Positions 31,510-42,562 are shown, counted from the first letter of the stretch. The stretch is DNA of 64,000 bases from Trichobilharzia szidati (GCA_944472155.2 OX235274.1:35400052-35464051); one strand, 5' to 3'. The notes: generated by a model from the sequence alone, not told the origin. Numbers and translations are program-made.

Positions 31510-32904
31510 CTAAGACAACCAACCTTTTGTCTTCGTGAAAAATGGGTTGCTCCTGATTAAGTGAACTGTTTCCGTTTAGGGACTTATTTTAGAATGGAGT
31601 GTACTTGTCAATATCTTTTGAATATATTTTGTCATTGATTACTTTGTGTTTAACTTTATACTACTTATGACTAATAAGTAGGAAAAAGTTTACATCGAGA
31701 AAGTGCTTCGAAGTAAATCCTAAACAATAATTTGCAATGTAACTTTAAGTGAATTGTAGTCTACCCTGAGGCTAGTATAACACTGAACTAACCCAGATCT
31801 TTCTTCAACCTCATCCCAGTCTTTCGCTAACCTTAATCTAGCTCTAATCTATCTATAACCTAATCAAAATCTACACCACCTATTCTGAAGCTAACTATAA
31901 CCCTAGCTCCTGACCCTAAACGATTGCCGTTTGGATGAATATATCCACTGCCCTACGAGAAACTGGAAGTAACCCTCTCAATATTTGCATAGATAGACAT
32001 CCTATTCAACATACTTACACTTCTCTCTGGATCTTTTTATGAATATGGTGATATTTACCTGGTTTTGTTGTTCTGTTCCGACTGGTCATTTCAATGTCAT
32101 TAGAGTATGTTTTTAACTTTGTCCACACAGCTCAAGATTCATCAGCTTAAACTGCACAGAAATAAGTTGAAAATGCAGCCATCCACTGGCACTAATAACA
32201 TCTGAATTTGAAGAAAGAACCTTCCAAAGTGAGTAACTCCACGTTGTCACCAATAATCATCCTAGAACAACAGAATATTGCTCCACAACTCCAATTCTTG
32301 TAAGCTCTTTTGGAATACTAGGAATATTTGGTGAATTCAACGGAGTAGAAGACAGGTTCGGGAAGTTCATAAAATCAAATTACAACAAACAACAGTTGGC
32401 GCATCATATACGCATTTACATGCGGATAGAGGACACCACCTGATTACCCGTTGAGTTAGACTACGAAAAATACTTGAAAGCATCACATAGCCAGTTCCGA
32501 CAATCCTACACAATTTCTTAGTTATGTAAGGTTGAGTTATTGTCTACACTATAAAAGATCTGCCCGTTAAAGTGCTGTTCAGTACGCTGACTGAAACTAA
32601 TGTGTGTGAGGCACACTAGTTGATTGATCAGCACACCAGGAACTCTAAATAGTCATTTTCATCCTTCTCAACCAGCTTTCGATGGTAGTAATTGTAGGAA
32701 GGCTACTACTGCTTTCTGCCTAGAGAGAAAGGGAGGAGTGGAAAATAAATTATTGAGAATGTTTGAACCCAAAGTGTAGGATTGTAAAATATGTGAAAGG
32801 TCAATTTCCGCAATAGATATAGCAGTTTTGGAGATATCTGGAAATAGAAATTTGATGTTAGATAAGTTTATTTCAATAATCACACAGTGATGATGCGGTA
32901 TTAA
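31510..32904. other. Unassigned sequence with degenerate CCCTAAC-like tract
   Basis: 31780-31930 is unusually rich in short AACCC/CTAACC/CTAATC words without forming a clean repeat. I see no coding block or known repeat elsewhere in the stretch. Confidence 0.4.
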
Positions 32905-33395
32905 CAACTGGATGACGTTTAGAGCACAAATTAGTACTCATAATCATGTCAATTTTAGACACACGGTTTCACAATTAGACTTAGATGTTTTTTCTCTATT
33001 TCTGTCTCTCCAAATTTCCTTTGTTGTTTGTTGCCACTTTCCATATCTCCGGTATAGGCGTTGCATCATTACGTTGGCACTTGTGCGGTGTTAAATCGAT
33101 AAACAGAGCTTCAGTGATTAACCTCTCTCTCTCTCTCAACCTAATTATATTTACTTTTTAATACTCTCACACTGTCCCATCAACCCTATTTTTTGATTAC
33201 ATGCAAGTGAATGCAGTGCAATGGCTGAGCTTCTCTCTAGATTATTTAACTTAGCAGGGTCAGTTATTCTAAGGTGTAGCTGAATTTTTATGTTCGAATA
33301 ATGTAGTTGACCCCGATCTACTTGTTTGACCTATGCAGTTGACCTCATTAACAGTCATTACATGGTATTCGGTGAATTGATTGACATAGCTTACC
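32905..33395 (-). pseudogene. PLE-B fragment, minus strand
   Basis: 33380-33280 on the minus strand encodes IPCNDC, EVNCIGQTSRSGS and a decayed continuation, a GIY-YIG start. 33060-32905 is the group B terminal repeat (CGGAGATATGGAAAGTGG, then CATGATTATGAGTAC and GTGCTCTAAACGTC). Stem II there is GAGTAC/GTGCTC; the GAAA is TAAA. Confidence 0.55.
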
Positions 33396-34918
33396 ACTTA
33401 GAAGGACTGATGTGGGAAATTTAGTGGATAGCTCTGAGAGGAAACTGATAAGAGTTTCAAATTCTTCAGTTTCCGTAGTCCAGTGCTAGTGACAAGTGAA
33501 TGAAAAGGTTATACCACAGTTGAGTTCTGAGCGATTTATTCAATGGGTGTAGATTTATTACACGTCCTCTGGTTGTGAATTCATGCAAATCTGACAAACC
33601 TAAAATCGCATATTTAGATGTCCAAAAATGTCCTAGAATGACTACCAGTATTCGACACCAGATCAGGGTTCTCCTGATATTTAGGAATCACCAGGAACTC
33701 CGAACATGCGAAACCGAAGACATGTACTTCATGTACCCATTATTTTGCTATGATATTCTGAGAGAAGACTGGTTTTGCCGCCAGGACTGTATGAATTAAA
33801 TGCACATCCCTTCAGTTGTATCACACAACCTTTCTGTGCAGCTTATGCTTTAAAATAAACCGAAATCAACAACCTGGTTTCATTTAATCGGAGAACTTTA
33901 GACACTATGAAAGAAAATGTCTATGTAGATGATTGACTGGCCTCACTTGGTAAAAACGAGGCTAGAAACTGTGGCTTTATCCGACCAACTGTGTCATCCT
34001 GTTTCCCTCCGAGGAGGATTTCTTTTGCACCAATGGATTAATAGCAACGAAGACAAGGTGTCCAACATTTCTATTTTCTTCGTATATAACTTTATACTAC
34101 TGCTAATAACTGATAAGTAGTATGGGCTTATATTTCGTTTGTCAAGTCGTAAATTCATGATATCTTCTTTAATTGAATAGTTGTTTTTTTATTACAGTCA
34201 CAGTCTTTTCATACACAAAAAACAGTCAATTGGTGGCAATAAGTCAATGCTAGACAGTCCATGTACAGTAGATGATTTCTAATGCAGTGAAATTTACAAG
34301 AATCAGAGGTTTGCAACCTATGGAAAGTGATCACGCAAGCATGTCAAAAAGAAATTGTACTGTAACAGTAAAACTGTAAAAAACAAGTATTTTCTGAGGG
34401 GTAGTAAAACAGACTGTACCAAGGAATGCAAGGCTCTATATGGTTTCGTCTTTTGTATACAGTGAATCTTTTTTTCACCACTGGCTTCAATATATCTTCA
34501 TCATCCACGCCTTGTCATAAAAAATAATTGACAAGTTAAACAAAGCTGACATGTTTTACTTGAAAACTTTATTGCCTAATACAAAAAAGGTTGGATTAAC
34601 AAAAGAACTATCCAGTATAGCATAACCGTCCGGATGTTTTAGTACAAAATTATTGGCATTACAAATAGGCGAACTGTGAAGATTTCTGTTTTTAAACCTA
34701 ACCATATTTCAATATGGCCAACAAATCCCCATTTAGACATTTAGAGGAGAAAAGGATCGAACAACGATATCTTTTACTGTATTCTCTTTTTTCAGTAATC
34801 TGCTGTTGACCAAAAATGTCACTGTTGTTGAACATTGAATGAGCAACATATGGTTTGTTTATTCAAACTAATCTCTCTTTTTAATTCATGAAGAATTCCC
34901 ATTCGAACATTAATAGAC
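33396..34918. other. Unassigned AT-rich region
   Basis: I see no gene, RNA gene or recognisable element. Short frames (74 residues at 33575-33799, 63 at 33929-34120) show no motifs. Confidence 0.4.
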
Positions 34919-34919
34919 A

Positions 34920-35010
34920 GAAGACAAGTAGTTCAGCGAAGAGTCTCTTTTCGGCGAATTCATTTTCATAGCTGTACAATCGCAAATATCCTTGGTTGTT
35001 TTTTAGGTGT
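34920..35010 (-). repeat. PLE-A terminal repeat (3' end of the copy to the right)
   Basis: On the minus strand it reads GCGATTGTACAGC, TATGAAAATGAATTCGCC, GAAA, AGAGACTCTTC, GCTGAAC. The CAGC/GCTG stem I, the GAAA and the self-complementary AGAG...CTCT are in hammerhead order, but the CUGAUGA position is diverged. Confidence 0.5.
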
Positions 35011-35268
35011 GTGTGTGTACATTAAATTTGTCAAACGAAAATACAATTAGTAAGTTCAGATGAATTGGGAGTTGATATAAGAGGATAGCAACAAAAGTGA
35101 TGAGTTGTCATAAATGATTGTTTATTAAGAGTTACGTGATGGCGTGAATAGTTTGATGAAAGAGTTGTGGTCAGGGTGTAAATGGAAACAAAATATACAG
35201 AATTACACAAGGGTTTTAAGTAGAAAAGTAAGCATACAAACAAAAGTTAAGTCAAATCAATGGAGTTG

Positions 35269-35790
35269 TTACCATGAGAGTAGAAGTGGTTGAATAATTT
35301 TCTTTTGCATGCACAGTTCTGGTTCCTCCAACTGAATGGCTAGGGCTTCTGCGATGCAAAGAATACGGAATTGTACTGTCTTTGGAAGGTTATTCTTCAC
35401 TTTGTAGATTACTTTGAAAGAGGCGTTTGTTGAGATGGAATGACCAGTGTTGACGAGGTGTTCGATTATTGCACTCCTTATGCAGCCATTAATTCCTTTC
35501 TGCAGCCACGCTGGATAGTGTTCTTTGACCCTTTTTGACAGGATACGCGTTGAACGACCGATGTACCTGGCTTCACAGAAACAGGTGAACATATATATAC
35601 ACATAGAAGTGGTCAGCTTCGGGATCTTGTCCTTTGGGCTTCTGTGGATCAGTGTGCGACTGGAGAACACTACTCTCAATGTTGCCGCAAGGAAAGTTCT
35701 TCTTAAAGAGGTGGAGATTCTTCTTCCTAGGACATCACTGAGTAGGTCTCCTTTGAAGTAGAGGTTCAAATAAACTATCTTTTTTGGCAC
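35269..35790 (-). CDS. PLE-A GIY-YIG endonuclease domain, open frame
   Basis: 173 residues without a stop. It has YMFTCFCEARYIGRSTRIL, then LSKRVKEHYPAWL with the Arg and His expected of a GIY-YIG nuclease, IRSAIIEHLVNTGHS with a conserved Glu/His, and the C-terminal FKVIYKVKNNL and CIAEALAIQLEEPELCMQKK. In PLEs this nuclease nicks target DNA for target-primed reverse transcription. It follows the RT fragment 35846-36268 in the same orientation but a different frame, and precedes the terminal repeat at 34920. It is a domain remnant of a larger protein, the best preserved PLE endonuclease here together with 37101-37565. Confidence 0.7.
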   Translation of the reverse strand: MPKKIVYLNLYFKGDLLSDVLGRRISTSLRRTFLAATLRVVFSSRTLIHRSPKDKIPKLTTSMCIYMFTCFCEARYIGRSTRILSKRVKEHYPAWLQKGINGCIRSAIIEHLVNTGHSISTNASFKVIYKVKNNLPKTVQFRILCIAEALAIQLEEPELCMQKKIIQPLLLSW

Positions 35791-35845
35791 GGATGCTGTC
35801 TCTTGCTTTTGGATATTTTTGTTTGATGTTTTTGTCTACGAATCT

Positions 35846-36300
35846 TCATGGGTAACCGTTTTGTATGAAGATTTCTTTCAAGAAGTTTAGTTCTTCTTCC
35901 ATAGTATCAGAGCTGCAGATGCGTTGGACGCGAGTGGCAAGAGATCTAATTAGGTTTCTTTTCCGACTGATTGGTACCCAGCTGTAGAAGCTTGTCAGTT
36001 GACCGTTCCATGTGGGTTTCCTATGGATGGATCTTCTTAAATTTCCATCATCTCTTCTTGTAAGTTCAACATCAAGAAAAGGGATTTTAGATTCGTTTTC
36101 AATTTCAAGAGTGAACTTTGTGGCTGGATGGCATTTGTTGAATGTTTGCAGTAACTGATTGAGATCGTGACCGTCATCACAGATAATAAAGATGTCATCC
36201 ACATATCGAACATACAATTGGAAATTTTCAATAGTTGATTTGAGTGAGCCATTCTCGAGGCTTGCCATGAAGCAGTCTCTCTTTGTCGGGAAACAACAAT
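35846..36300 (-). pseudogene. PLE-A reverse transcriptase, C-terminal half
   Basis: 140 residues open from 36268. It starts at MASLENGSLKSTIENFQ, has the catalytic box YVRYVDDIFIICDD, then FNKCHPATKFTLEIE, PFLDVELTRRDDGN, HRKPTWNGQLTSFYSW and RTQRIC-like residues, and ends at FIQNGYP. This is the standard order of a Penelope-like RT palm and thumb. Sequence upstream of about 36300 no longer reads as RT, so the copy is 5'-truncated. Confidence 0.75.
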
Positions 36301-36710
36301 GGTGTCTGTTACCTAATAGTACTTTGGTTGGCAGAAGACTGAGGTAAAAAGGGTCAGAAGTATTATTGTGCCTTATGTTAACGTTTATTCATTGACTTTA
36401 TGCCTTGTAATCCTGTTGTTCTGCTTCACTGTTGGTGAAGAAACAAACGATCTTCGTATTACCACTGAGTCTTCTGATATTCTCACATCGATTACTGCAT
36501 ACAGTATTCTGAGGCACCGATTAGTCTTCTGGAATTATAGTCAGGTTCAGAAGGTATTTTGGTTTGGATATTTGACAGAAAAAGGGGATTTCATGTGTGA
36601 TGAAATTATCAAGCGAAATATAGACATCAGTGTTTGTGTATCCTCCATGAAGGGGCTTATTTTGATGATCTACGATGAACCCTCATTTCCTATTCAACAA
36701 GGAATTATTA
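36301..36710. other. Unassigned sequence
   Basis: A 122-residue plus frame (36368-36736) starts with a hydrophobic stretch, but it runs into the RTE tail at 36711 and shows no family motif. I do not call it a gene. Confidence 0.35.
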
Positions 36711-36840
36711 TGATATTATTATTATTATCCCCTTGAGTTCCGAGTGGAACATAGGGCTTCAACAAAACATGTCCACTTTGTCCTATCTTTTGCCATCCAC
36801 TTCAGCTTGGACCACGATTGCACACAATCTCTCATCTCCA
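36711..36840 (-). mobile_element. RTE 3' terminal fragment
   Basis: An ATT tail (36711-36727) is followed by CCCCTTGAGTTCCGAGTGGAACATAGGG in the same order as at 3649-3690 of the tandem array, so this is the very 3' end of another RTE copy on the minus strand. Only about 130 bp remain. Confidence 0.6.
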
Positions 36841-36844
36841 TTAT

Positions 36845-37061
36845 GTGTAAATTTTATTTTGATAGAGTCTCACAGTGTTATACAGTAATATTTACTGATG
36901 ACGTTTCGAGCACAATTTATTCTTGCTCCTAATCATATCAAGGTAATAACACGACTTCCTAAATTCATTTATATAGTTCCATTGTTTTTCACTTGATTTT
37001 CACTTGATTTGATTGGTAGTATTATTTTCCATATTTCGGGTATGAGTGATGAGTCATTCCT
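36845..37061 (-). repeat. PLE-B terminal repeat, inverted upstream copy
   Basis: About 217 bp that are the reverse complement of 37473-37690 almost base for base, including CTGATGACGTTTCGAGCAC against GTGCTCGAAACGTCATCAG. It ends exactly where the truncated plus-strand PLE begins (GAGTCATTCCT then GAGGCCCTACG). Confidence 0.8.
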
Positions 37062-37100
37062 GAGGCCCTACGTAAGATTCTAAATAAAGCAGGAATTAGG

Positions 37101-37565
37101 GTGGCATTTAAACCTACAAACTCACTCAGGGACAAGCTCTGTAGGTTAAAGGATCCAGTGGACCCAATTAAACAAAATAATATAATTTACAAAATACATT
37201 GCAATGACTGTGAGGTCAACTACATAGGTCAAACTAGTAGATATGGGGTAATCAGATTGTCGGAACATAAGAATTTAGCTAAGGTAAGAATGGTTGACCC
37301 AGAGAAGATAAGTAATTTAGAAAAAAGCTCAGCAACTGCACTACATGCATTAACACACAACCACACAATAGGGTGGGAAAGGGTTAAAATTCTAAAAAGT
37401 AATCTATGTAGGTGGAGAGAGAGGTGGATTACTGAATCTTTGTTGATCGAATCTACACCCAACACATGCAATAGGAATGACTCATCACTCATACCCGAAA
37501 TATGGAAAATAATACTACCAATCAAATCAAGTGAAAATCAAGTGAAAAACAATGGAACTATATAA
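37101..37565 (+). CDS. PLE-B GIY-YIG endonuclease domain, open frame
   Basis: 154 residues without a stop: AFKPTNSLRDKLCRLKD, then IIYKIHCNDCEVNYIGQTSR with the YKI...YIG pair and a CxxC, RLSEHKNLAKVRM, TALHALTHNHTIGW, WRERWITESLLIESTP and NTCNRNDSSLIPEIWK. Arg, His and the late Glu of the nuclease fold are all visible. The RT part is absent, so it is a truncated retroelement and not a stand-alone gene. It is the least damaged of the four group B endonuclease copies here (compare 22750, 23745 and 41690). Confidence 0.7.
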   Translation: MAFKPTNSLRDKLCRLKDPVDPIKQNNIIYKIHCNDCEVNYIGQTSRYGVIRLSEHKNLAKVRMVDPEKISNLEKSSATALHALTHNHTIGWERVKILKSNLCRWRERWITESLLIESTPNTCNRNDSSLIPEIWKIILPIKSSENQVKNNGTI

Positions 37566-37587
37566 ATGAATTTAGGAAGTCGTGTTA

Positions 37588-37645
37588 TTACCTTGATATG
37601 ATTAGGAGCAAGAATAAATTGTGCTCGAAACGTCATCAGTAAATA
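37588..37645 (+). ncRNA. Hammerhead-like fold in PLE-B terminal repeat
   Basis: Stem I pairs TTAC and TGAT (37588-37597) with ATCA and GTAA (37635-37642). Stem II pairs GAGC (37606-37609) with GCTC (37623-37626). GAAA is at 37627-37630, then a minimal stem III ACGT and the cleavable C (37634). The seven-base core reads ATGATTA instead of CUGANGA. The layout is that of a hammerhead, but the core would not be predicted active. Confidence 0.45.
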
Positions 37646-37741
37646 TTACTGTGTAACACTGTGAGACTTTATCAAAATAAAATTTACCCATAATGGAATT
37701 ACACTCTACCACAGTGCCCAAGTTTTATTTTTATATCAATC

Positions 37742-38130
37742 TCTCATCTTCTCCTCACACGATCTCCTCCATGTCACCCTAGGACGACCCACTCGTCACT
37801 TCCCATTGGGCTTCCGCTCGAGGGCCTGGCGCGCGATGTCATTCGACGGCCTCAGTGTATGCCCGATCCATCTCCATTTTCTCCTACATATTTGTTGAGC
37901 AATAGGCTCTTGGTTGGTTTGTTCCCAGAATTTCTCGTTACTAATTCTTAATGACCGGCCTGCTGGTTATTTGATCTTCAGTATGGAGCGAATGGGGGCA
38001 GATGCTGATGAAAGTCTGCAACCTTTTGGAAATCCTTTTCATGACACGCAGTAAAAGTTTCTGACCCGTATAGAAGGACCAACTTGACAAACTGATAGTG
38101 TAGCTATCGGTTCACTGTTGGGTCCAGTCT
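37742..38130 (-). pseudogene. RTE C-terminal fragment
   Basis: The minus strand carries blocks such as CTCCATGTCACCCTAGG (VTWRR) and the KWRWIGH/ARQALE equivalents, plus sequence for a GSET-like block near 38060. It resembles the diverged copy at 18416 more than the tandem units. Confidence 0.6.
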
Positions 38131-38134
38131 AAGC

Positions 38135-39200
38135 TGATTTGTTTTCCTCGCTAAGTCAGAGAATAGACCACTGAAAGGAGTAATTAGTGAATTGGAATTC
38201 TACTGTCAACATATGAATGACACATTTTTGATTTTGAAAAACAAAAATGAAGCAATAAACATTCTCTACGAGTTTAATAATGCCCATTCAGTGATAAACT
38301 TTACCATTAATAAAGGAAGGAATGTAGGTATCTCATTCCTAGATGTCTTTCTGACCACGAAAGAGGCTGATACACTAAGAAGGAATGTGTATAGAAAACC
38401 TACAGCGACAGGTTAATACATTCACTTTTTAAAGTTTTGCACCTTTGAAATATAAACGCGACTTCTTAAAGTGCTTGGTTCATATAGCCACGATAATCTG
38501 CTCAAAAAACTTCCAATGAAGAGTTTAAGATTATCAGAGAATTACTCAGTGTAAATGGTTATCCAGATAAGTTAACTGATAAAAACATGAATTTGGCACC
38601 AAGACAAGTCAGTATAGTAACAGATTCAAAACAGCCCTTGTTCATAACACTTCAATTTCATGGTGATAGCATCAACGGTATAGTAACACAGCACCTGGAG
38701 AATCCAATTTAAAGGCATTCATTGCTGTGGAGGTATCCAGTCTCTTCATAACCACCCCGATTTCACGTTCGAGAAATAGGGATAAACCACTTCATTTCTC
38801 ATTCTCCGAGTGTATTTAACAGTCTGACTGTTCCTGCAGAGCTAGTTATATTCGGTGTACAATTAGACAGGTTCATCACTGTTTTTTTCTTCAAAAATCA
38901 TCCTGCATGCTTAAGTTAGAGACGATCAAGATCCATTTGTAGCTCTGTTTTAGCACACCATGTAGACAACGAGCATAAAGTTGATGTTAATTCAGCATTT
39001 AAAGTTACTTATCTATCGTATTCCAACTAGTCTTAATTTTGCTTTCCAAGTTCATCTCCCACGTACGGCTGAAGCCATCAGAATCCACCTGAAGAAGCCG
39101 AACTTGTCTGTTCAGAAGAAATTCATAAAACTAATTTCCTCGCCTTGGCCATCGCTAGATGAATGTAAAAACCTGATAATTTCGATCTCTCCCTAAGCCC
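38135..39200 (+). pseudogene. PLE-C copy: RT fragment, decayed linker and endonuclease tail
   Basis: 38160-38416 encodes LKGVISELEFYCQHMNDTFL (box changed from MDD to MND), EFNNAHSVINFTINK, ISFLDVFLTTKEAD and VYRKPTATG. 38520-38700 is the RT end and linker. 38940-39180 is the C-terminal tail (FKVTYLSYSN-like, then AEAIRIHLKKPNLSVQKKF). The GIY-YIG core is degraded. It is inactive. Confidence 0.65.
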
Positions 39201-39439
39201 TTGAGAAGTGATCATTGTCCAAATTATTTTATTTTTCTGACTACTATATCTTTAGTCACCTATTATGTAATCAACTTGAAAAATTGCTTATTCCTTAAAT
39301 TACTCTTCATTTTTTCTAGAATTATGCAGTCCACTTGTTGTGATCATTTCTGACCTTTAACTGCACGTATTGATTTTCTTCGTTTACTGTCACCCTGCCT
39401 GCCATGTTAATACTGACATCGAGCACCCGCGCATGAATG

Positions 39440-39600
39440 CTTCACAGTGCTACACAGAGTGCCTGAATATCGTACAAAGGGACTTCGCATACGCCATCTG
39501 TTTTTTAGGTGAAGCATTAGCTATTCGGGAACTGAAACTGGACCTCTGCATTCAAAAGCGTTACATTTTATAACTCGTCCTACCGTGGCGACAGTGAAGT
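39440..39600 (+). pseudogene. PLE C-terminal tail fragment
   Basis: It encodes GEALAIRELKLDLCIQKRYI, the conserved last block of PLE endonucleases (compare CIAEALAIQLEEPELCMQK in the copy at 35269). Nothing else of the element is recognisable. Confidence 0.45.
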
Positions 39601-39740
39601 TCTTACTATAATCTTGTTTCTGTTTATTATTTTGTGATGGAAAGTTTAGGCTTTGCTGCTGTTCTCGCACCAACTGAAGTGATACATGGATTGATATCAT
39701 TGGCTGTGACAATTTTGACAACAATAATAATATTCAAGTA

Positions 39741-39850
39741 TTGGTGGGTGAGTACCGATGAAGAGTCCCAAACTAGGACGAAACAGCTGTCCAGTACTCC
39801 CAGGTTTTTCAATGGTTCTTTAAATGATGTCAGCTCATGATGAAATCCTG
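39741..39850 (+). repeat. F3 repeat: ribozyme and tail
   Basis: Ribozyme region at 39741-39805: stem I GAGTAC/GTACTC, then ATGAAGAG, stem II GTCC-CAAACTA-GGAC, GAAA, stem III ACAGCTGT and C. The first core base is A instead of C; all else fits. The tail (TTTCAATGGTTCTTTAAATG) runs to 39850. The tRNA-like head is missing. Confidence 0.6.
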
Positions 39851-40199
39851 TAAACAATAATAATAGTCGTGCTGGTTGTGAAACTGCGACCGGTGAATGA
39901 AAATTGGTTGGCTGTTTTTATCGTATTAACAACCGTCCCTGCAGCTGTAGCAATAACCCTAAGGAGATTGAGAGTGTTCATCGATGACTAATTTCTGTTA
40001 CCAAACTTTCACCACTAGATTGCGAAATGTTTTTGTATTGTATTTAGAATTATATATATATATATTAGAGTAGAGCTCAAGCTGAGAATTTAACTGAATG
40101 CAACTGACACGCCGTATACAGGAAGTTTCCTGGAGTTCTAGTGAGAAGTCGTAACCAGAGGGGTCCATTGAATCGGGTTGCAGGATGAATAATCTACGA

Positions 40200-40390
40200 G
40201 CTCACGTCATAATCGGAAGGTCTAGTTTTCGAACTCTGGCACTAGGTGATTGCTGCCAATGAGTCCAAACTAGAGTGAAACAGATGTCCAGTACTCCCCA
40301 CTGGTTTCCCAATGGTTCTCTAAATAATGTCAACCCGTGATCAATCCAGTAACCAATCAAATCCCTGCAAACGAACACTTGATAAATATC
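40200..40390 (+). repeat. F3 repeat, diverged
   Basis: It keeps a B-box-like GTTTTCGAACTCTGG, then GAGTCCAAACTAGAGTGAAAC, CAGATGTCCAGTACTCC and the F3 tail. The ribozyme core is degraded (CCAATGAG). A short TA tract lies to the left at 40052-40066. Confidence 0.5.
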
Positions 40391-41164
40391 TCCTGATTCA
40401 ATCCATTTGTCTTCTAAATGTCTAACCGTATTCAACACAATTATCGCTGGTTCCATTTAAGTCACTGGAAGTTTATGAAAATGCTATTTATATACATATA
40501 TATTCCTTATTTAAGTGAATTATTATTAATGTATTTCGTGTACAGATGTTGCGCATTTACTAATAATTTCTGAATTTTAGATTATACAATGAGGACATTT
40601 GGCTAACTTTCTTACTTTACTCCTATACATACACGTTAGACAGGTGATTGTAGAAATGATTTCCACCATCCCCTATCGGAAACAAAAGTACATCATAAGT
40701 ACCAGATGTAAGTTGGCGCCTGTTAAACACCTGATATAAAGATATTTATATAAATCATAGCCTACTAATACTATTGTTTGCAGTTTGTATAACTGTTAGC
40801 CTGTGACATCAGTGCAATCATAGAATGCTTGCCAACCACCCGTATGTTTCGGGGTTATGTCCTCTGTCAACGCACCCGTGAAACCTCGATTAGTTGGTAG
40901 TAAGCTGGGAAAGGAGGGAAGAAGGTTGAGTGTGAGACTTGCAATCCCACCTTATAAATATAAGCACCAATGCTACTGAAACTTCAAACTCTAGCCTGAA
41001 GCCCTCCCTTTGTTCTACTGGGAATGCAAAAATAATAAAATTTGAAAAAAAATATAAAATGACCTAAATATCTAAATCAGAATAAGTCACTTAGCTTGTT
41101 TCCCTTGAGATTTCTGTCAATTAGAAAATATTGTGACTGGTCTTATATGAATAGTATTCGGGTA
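40391..41164. other. Unassigned AT-rich region
   Basis: I see no gene or recognisable repeat. Confidence 0.4.
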
Positions 41165-42417
41165 GTGTGGTAGAGTATAACTCCATTAGGGAGAAAATTT
41201 ATTTGATAAATTGTTACACAGTGTTATACAGCAATATTTACTGATGACCATGTTTAGAGCCGAGTTTATTGCTAGTAATTATATCAAGGGACTCACACAA
41301 CTTTCAGACTTCATTTATATAATTCTGTTATTTCTCATCTCTTGATTTGATTGGTATTTATTATCTCCATATCTCTGGTATTAGTGATGATGATAATGAT
41401 GGTAATAATGGAGATATGTAGATGACACTTTCACAGTGTTAAAAACAGAACATATCTCTAGCATCTTGACACATGTAAACGCACTAGTAAAGGGAATAAA
41501 ATTCACATTTGAATCGGAAAATGAACAAGAGAATTATCTGTGTTAGATGGTAAAATAAAATGAGTAGAAGAAGGTAAACTGCACACTAGCGTTTATTAAA
41601 AACCAACGCATTCTAACAGATATTTAGACTTTAATTCATCTCATCCGTTCGTTTTCTGTTAAGGCAGGCTTAGTTAAGTGTCTAACAAACCGAGCAATGG
41701 CACTAAGTAGCACAAAAAAAGACCTAAATGATGAAATAAAACAGATAGAAGAGGCGTTGGTGCCAAATAACTATCCTATAAAATTCATTAGGAAGATCAG
41801 AAAAGGCCAAAAGCAAAATAAAAATAATTGTGAAACTAGTAATAATAACATAAATAAGAGAGAATATAAGTCATCTACTGTCATACCATATAAGGAGGGG
41901 ACATCTGAAACCCTACGTAGGATTCTTAATAAAGCAGGAATTACGGTGACATTCAAACCTACAAACTCACCCATGGACAAGTTTTGTAGGCTAAAGAACC
42001 CTGTAGGTTGACCGAATTAGAGACAATAATATAATCTACAAAATACTTTGCAATGACTGGGAGTGAAGTCAACTACATAGGTCAAACCAGTAGATCCGGC
42101 CGGGGTAGTCAGATTATCACAATATAAGAATTTAGCCAACGTTAGAATGACTGACCCCGTGAAGATAAGTAATTTAGAAAAAAGCTCAGCAATTGCACTG
42201 CATGCATTAACACACAACCACAAAATAGGGTGGGAGAAGGTTAAAATTCCAAAAGGTAATGCAGGTAGGTGAGGAGAGACAGAGGTTGATTACTGAATCT
42301 TTGTTGATCGAATCTACACCCAACACATGCAATAGGAATGACATATCACTGATACCACAGATATGAGAAATATTACTACTAATCATTTCGAGAGATGAGA
42401 AATAGTGGAATTGCAAT
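41165..42417 (+). pseudogene. PLE-B copy with inverted terminal repeat upstream
   Basis: 41165-41390 is a minus-oriented group B terminal repeat. From 41400 the plus strand encodes RYVDDTF-like residues (41405-41430), FESENE and a decayed RT end. 41697-42011 encodes ALSSTKKDLNDEIKQIEEAL, NNYPIKFIRKIRK and ETLRRILNKAGITVTFKPTNS. 42040-42380 is the GIY-YIG block in several frames (NYIGQTSR, ALHALTHNH, LLIESTPNTCNRND). It stops near 42417 without a complete downstream repeat. Confidence 0.65.
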
Positions 42418-42420
42418 TCA

Positions 42421-42562
42421 TCTTAGTAATCAATATTTAACTGACGTATTTTAAACGCATAACAACACATTTAAGCGAACACTATTATGATTTCAATTAG
42501 ATCTCATCAGGCTTAACTCTAGTATACATAACTTTACAAACAGAAATTCAAATATAAACTGA
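42421..42562 (-). repeat. PLE-C terminal repeat with hammerhead motif
   Basis: Ribozyme at 42470-42520: stem I TTAAGC/GCTTAA, perfect core CTGATGA, GATCTAATT as a weak stem II, GAAA, a short stem III, then TTC before stem I. It is the reverse complement of 43465-43560, so the two ends face each other around a decayed PLE. Confidence 0.6.

Larger units (their letters stand above)
37062..37735 (+). mobile_element. PLE-B copy, 5'-truncated, flanked by inverted terminal repeats
   Basis: It contains the endonuclease frame at 37101-37565, and the terminal repeat at 37473-37735 overlaps the end of the coding region. With 36845-37061 it forms an inverted-repeat pair. It is 5'-truncated: no RT is present. 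Confidence 0.75.

Noticed and set aside
36368..36736. 122-residue frame with a hydrophobic N-terminus as a secreted or membrane protein gene
   Set aside because: It extends into the microsatellite tail of an RTE fragment, has no family motif and lies between retroelements.
36890..36925. Hammerhead read on the plus strand from CTGATGACGTTTCGAGC
   Set aside because: CTGATGA is there but no GAAA follows in order. The complementary strand has the GAAA, stem II and cleavage site in hammerhead order, so that reading was kept.
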